From positions 97,518,743 through 97,582,742 of the forward strand of contig NC_044278.2 of NCBI RefSeq assembly GCF_004027225.2: DNA of 64,000 nt, in the 5' to 3' direction. The notes below the pieces were generated by a model. The model saw only the letters and a program-made list of their open reading frames with translations. It made no database searches and had not been told where the DNA came from. The stretch is from Strigops habroptila. Lineage: Eukaryota; Chordata; Aves; Psittaciformes; Psittacidae. This document shows, one piece after another, positions 63,119 to 64,000 of the stretch; positions within the stretch are counted from its first letter, which is position 1, and each line of letters begins with the position of its first letter. Both the position numbers and the translations under genes were made by a program.

Positions 63119-63348
63119 GTGCTGGCAGCACCAGCAGCACTAGGGGTTGCTTTTCTCTTGTGAAGGAGTACTCCTGTCCTGAGCCTCACAAGTTTTCTAC
63201 TTACCAGTCTTCTTCTGGCCCTGTGAGGATGGGCCAATGGCTCTGCTGCTGTGGGTCCAGGTGGGTTCCCCCACAGCTCAGGGACATGCTGCCACAGCTG
63301 GGCCCCGCAGCAGCCGCCTTGCTCATGCCCAACGCCTCCGTCCTGCAG
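63119..63348 (+). other. GC-rich DNA between the truncated provirus and exon A
   Basis: Composition changes sharply after 63,118. No known protein motif was recognised. It may be intron or flanking DNA of the RhoGAP-like fragment. Confidence 0.4.
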
Positions 63349-63501
63349 GGATGATCCTGGCCCCAAGCAGCAGTGCATGCCCGACCAGGCATCGCCCGAG
63401 CCACTGCTCCAGGAGCATGTGTGGGTGGCCCAGGGCCATTGCCAGGAGAAGAAGAGGGACCTCCTCCTCTTCAGGGGCACCATGGTCATTGCCAAGACCA
63501 A
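63349..63501 (+). pseudogene. Exon A of an ARHGAP20/TAGAP-like gene fragment (PH-domain start)
   Basis: Exon-like block with an acceptor CGTCCTGCAG (ending 63,348) and a donor ACCAA|GTAAGA (GT at 63,502). In frame it encodes DDPGPKQQC...EPLLQEHVWVAQGHCQEKKRDL, then LLLFRGTMVIAKTK. The 'R-D-L-L-L-F-x-x-x-x-V-I-A-K' pattern is the beta-strand 2-3 signature of PH domains in the ARHGAP20/TAGAP family of Rho GTPase-activating proteins. The exon ends in phase 2. Reading through the donor gives an immediate TAA. The upstream exons are missing because the provirus begins at about 63,118. The family call is from memory of the motif and is moderate. Confidence 0.5.
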
Positions 63502-63709
63502 GTAAGACTCGCAGAGCCCAGCTGCCTTTCCTCCCAGGCCCTGGCCCTGGCAACAGGGTACCAGAGCAGAGACAGCCAAGGAGCATCCCCAGGCCCCCGG
63601 TACTCTGGTGCTGGATGCACCCAAGGCCGTGCCCGTGGCAGGTGGGTGCTAGAGGGGAGCCAGCAGGGTCGTCCACCTCCAGGTCACTCCCTGCCGCTCC
63701 TCTCTGCAG

Positions 63710-63880
63710 ACATGGCAGCACCTTGCGCCTGCAGCTCTGCTTGGCCCTGGGCCTGCTCCAGATGCTGAGCGGTGGGAAGGGCTCAGCAGGGGATGCTGCA
63801 GAGGAGGACAAGGAGGAAGGGAAGACCAGCAGCTCCCTTGTCTTTGTCTAGCCCTGTGGCTCCTGCGTCATCACCTTCTG
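63710..63880 (+). pseudogene. Exon B of the ARHGAP20/TAGAP-like fragment, with an in-frame TAG
   Basis: The acceptor is TCTCTGCAG (ending 63,709) and the donor CTTCTG|GTGAGT (GT at 63,881). Joined in phase to exon A it reads HGSTLRLQLCLALGLLQML, an acidic stretch (DAAEEDKEEGKTSSSLVFV), a TAG stop at 63,849-63,851, then PCGSCVITF to the exon end (phase 2). Continuation of the PH-like pattern after the stop indicates a nonsense mutation in a former coding exon. The intron between A and B is 208 bp. Confidence 0.5.
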
Positions 63881-63994
63881 GTGAGTCCTGGTGCAAGGTC
63901 CCACCAGAGGGGTGGGTAGCACCTCTGTCCTCCCCCACGGGGCATCGTCTCTTGGGGCACAGCGGACACTCAGGCTGTTTCTCCTCTCTTTCAG

Positions 63995-64000
63995 CAGCTC
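63995..64000 (+). pseudogene. Start of exon C of the ARHGAP20/TAGAP-like fragment (cut by the window edge)
   Basis: A strong acceptor (pyrimidine tract then TTTCAG ending 63,994) follows a 114-bp intron. The first bases complete a Cys codon in phase with exon B. Only 6 bp are in the window, so the exon is inferred from the splice site and phase. Confidence 0.4.

Noticed and set aside
63323..63811. Long ORFs in several other frames at the right edge
   Set aside because: They overlap, are low-complexity in GC-rich DNA, and conflict with the splice-bounded PH-like frame.
1..64000. CRISPR arrays, bacterial operons, insertion sequences
   Set aside because: None was seen; the window is avian nuclear DNA.

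Overview
This is a window of a bird nuclear genome. The evidence is a family of CR1 LINEs with the avian-type ATTCTATG-repeat 3' end, avian ERVL-like and other LTR elements, and a vertebrate multi-exon gene with AT-rich introns and a CpG-island promoter. It is not bacterial, so operons and ribosome binding sites do not apply. A songbird is possible, given the RhoGAP20/TAGAP-like fragment at the right edge, but this is inference.

Left two thirds (1-41,800): the 5' part of FREM2 on the minus strand. Exon 1 (coding 40,937 down to 35,786) encodes the signal peptide, the N-terminal domain and nearly all of the CSPG repeat array. Exon 2 (30,684-30,595) completes the last CSPG repeat. The two exons join in phase. 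Intron 1 is about 5.1 kb. Intron 2 fills the rest of the window to base 1, and I recognised no further exon there. A CpG island with three CCAAT boxes covers the start. Intron 2 holds at least five CR1 fragments of different ages; the rest is unrecognised AT-rich DNA.

Right third (41,800-64,000): upstream intergenic DNA loaded with mobile elements. A solo LTR lies at 46,402-47,309 (minus). A 70-bp LTR remnant that keeps only the two ends lies at 48,817-48,886. A young 5'-truncated CR1 at 50,078-52,500 (plus) has its whole remaining ORF2 open but a changed reverse-transcriptase catalytic residue. A broken ERVL-like provirus (55,946 to about 63,118, plus) is interrupted by an almost full-length CR1 on the minus strand (57,091-60,422), which has an 8-bp target duplication and an internal 1-kb deletion. 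The gag-like ORF of this provirus contains a 71-nt block that aligns without gaps to the first 71 nt of 5S rRNA.

Right edge (63,119-64,000): the provirus stops inside pol and GC-rich DNA begins. It carries three exon-like blocks with good splice sites, resembling the PH region of ARHGAP20/TAGAP-like proteins, with an in-frame stop. It is probably a member or pseudogene of an amplified avian family.

The most unusual observations are the 5S rRNA-derived block read through by a retroviral gag-like ORF, the nested and datable insertion order of the ERV and CR1, the near-intact CR1 with a mutated catalytic Asp, and the RhoGAP-like gene fragment joined to a truncated provirus. I found no evidence of a new multi-gene system.
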